Assembly: GCA_023014335.1 (NCBI GenBank)
Contig: JAECYW010000008.1
Coordinates: forward strand, 62,001-126,000
Reading direction: 5' to 3'
From: Galerina marginata
Taxonomy: Eukaryota; Basidiomycota; Agaricomycetes; Agaricales; Galerinaceae
Length of the DNA stretch: 64,000 bases
In this document: piece by piece, positions 62,958 through 64,000 of the stretch
Numbering within the stretch: position 1 is the stretch's first letter
How the letters are laid out: each line of letters starts with the position of its first letter
The notes under the pieces: generated by a model
Database searches by the model: none
The model's input: only the letters and a program-made list of their open reading frames with translations
What the model was told of the DNA's origin: nothing
Position numbers and translations under genes: made by a program

Positions 62958-64000
62958 TTATGACTCGTGTGGGGTGTCTACATAGTAACCGAGATTAACA
63001 AGACGGACACCAGGGTTCTTCGTCAAGGGATTCAACTTCTCTGTTAGCAATTTATCGAGCACAGCTTCGCATCGCTTTGCCATGTAGACTCCGTCATGCT
63101 CCTCGTCGTTTGAGTTCATGTATATCATCCTAACCGCAAACTCGAAGAAAGGCTTTGCAGAGGAGATGTTTTCGAGTTCTCTCTGAATTCTAGCCCAGTC
63201 GGCGTTGAGAATGTCTTGTGGATCATTGACACCCCATAAGTATCCCATGTAAGCCGTGAGTCGAAGGGTGTCAAGGCGACTGGCCTTGGGAAGTGTTGAA
63301 AGAAGGCTGCAGATTGCTTTGAGGTCGTCCTCGCTTCCACCTTGCGTCGGGTATCCCAAATTGATATCGAAGTCGAGAATTCGTAAGTTATGACAACCCT
63401 CTAAATTTACGAAGCAATAGAAGTGAGACTCTTTACGCAGATGTCAATTCAACTACCAATATCAACAGCTGTGAACTCACCAGGATCGTCGAAATTCTTG
63501 AAATATAATTCCTCAAGGGCTGCAGAAGACTCGTCGATGATCCATTGCTCGAAATTGAGCTCAGTCGTTGAATCCGTATAGACGTAGAGCGAGTGAAGCT
63601 CGGAAAAATTCAACCGCGACCTGGGCTCTCCCATTGTCATGAGTCTTATCGGGGGAGAATAATTGTATTCAAGTTTTCTGATTTTGTGTTGAGGTGGATC
63701 GAGATAACTGTGGCTAAATTTGAGGGAGGTAGAGATCAATGTTAACTCGGTCAATTTGACGCAGCCGTCGATGACTTCTATGGGGACATTGCCGAGTGTC
63801 TCGATATGAAGGGAAGTAATGAATTGAGCGAGGAAGGGTTTAAAGACACGATCCAGGAAGAACTTTGGGAATTTCAGACTTTGGCCAGATGGACGTTGAC
63901 CTTCAAGTTTCAGTTTGTAGAGAGATGTAGTCGGTTTAGTGATCGACGTCATGATAAAAACGAATTTGGGATTATTGGCCATCCAGTCATGCTTCTCGTC
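62958..64000 (-). CDS. F-box/LRR-like protein, C-terminal part (runs off the window)
   Basis: Two exons are visible (64000-63481 and 63400-62958, intron of 80 bp, phases agree), covering about the last 320 residues; the 5' end lies beyond the window. Leucine-rich, irregular repeats (LYKLKLEG, SLHIETLGNVPIEVIDGCVKLTELTL, IRKLEYN, LHSLYVY, ALEELYFKNF, CHNLRILDFDI) fit the degenerate LRR region of basidiomycete F-box-like proteins, which are very numerous in mushrooms. The C-terminal part is helical and charged. Whether an F-box precedes it cannot be seen here. Confidence 0.75.

Noticed and set aside
1..64000. CRISPR arrays, telomeric repeats, rRNA, bacterial-type operons
   Set aside because: No regularly spaced direct repeats, TTAGGG tracts, rRNA signatures or ribosome-binding-site-linked gene runs were seen; intron structure shows a eukaryotic fungal genome.

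Overview
This 64 kb window looks like a gene-sparse, transposon-rich chromosomal region of a mushroom-forming basidiomycete (Agaricomycetes). The evidence is short introns of roughly 50-70 bp with GT..AG borders in almost every gene, and fungal families typical of that group: TPR-CHAT proteins, MYND fingers, DUF6533/DUF6534 membrane proteins, F-box/LRR proteins, KDZ transposase remnants and P450s. There are no operons, ribosome binding sites, CRISPR arrays or rRNA. The gene models were assembled by eye from splice sites and reading-frame continuity; where exon phases add up exactly I say so.

Layout. 1-4 kb: a KDZ transposase remnant and decayed repeats. 4-9 kb: three small minus-strand genes (unknown 153 aa, MYND-finger 289 aa, unknown 263 aa). 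10.9-12.7 kb: a secreted-protein gene carrying a 667 bp hAT-type MITE in its last intron and one apparent frameshift. 13.4-14.0 kb: a 570 bp foldback element. 14.2-22.5 kb: an LTR element with identical 410 bp LTRs and a 5 bp target duplication. It holds one open frame of about 2,225 codons made of internal repeats, with no recognisable reverse transcriptase or integrase. 25.3-26.9 kb: a 388 aa multi-pass membrane protein. 27.5-33.1 kb: two copies of a decayed repeat unit, a CHAT-gene remnant and an intact small secreted beta-trefoil-like protein. 33.8-35.8 kb: a P450 with one internal deletion. 37.2-40.1 kb: a nested stack of inverted-repeat elements. 40.2-46.4 kb: a third copy of the repeat unit, an intact 1,230 aa TPR-CHAT protease-like gene, and a truncated copy of the P450. 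47.1-51.1 kb: a single-pass surface-type protein and a DUF6534 membrane protein. 51.95-57.70 kb: a structurally complete Mutator-like element. 59.3-64 kb: a second MYND gene, a DUF6533 membrane protein and the 3' part of an F-box/LRR-type protein running off the window.

The two most striking items are mobile elements that look recently active. The Mutator-like element (9 bp target duplication, matching terminal inverted repeats) encodes one 1,450 aa protein. It joins an Ulp1/SENP-type cysteine peptidase, a FAR1-type zinc finger, a MULE DDE transposase, a SWIM finger and a CCHC knuckle across eight exons whose phases all agree. The LTR element is structurally intact but lacks any recognisable pol gene, so it is probably mobilised in trans, yet it keeps a giant repetitive ORF open. 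Several unrelated loci (repeat unit, CHAT gene, P450) also recur in shuffled combinations, which suggests repeated segmental duplication and decay.
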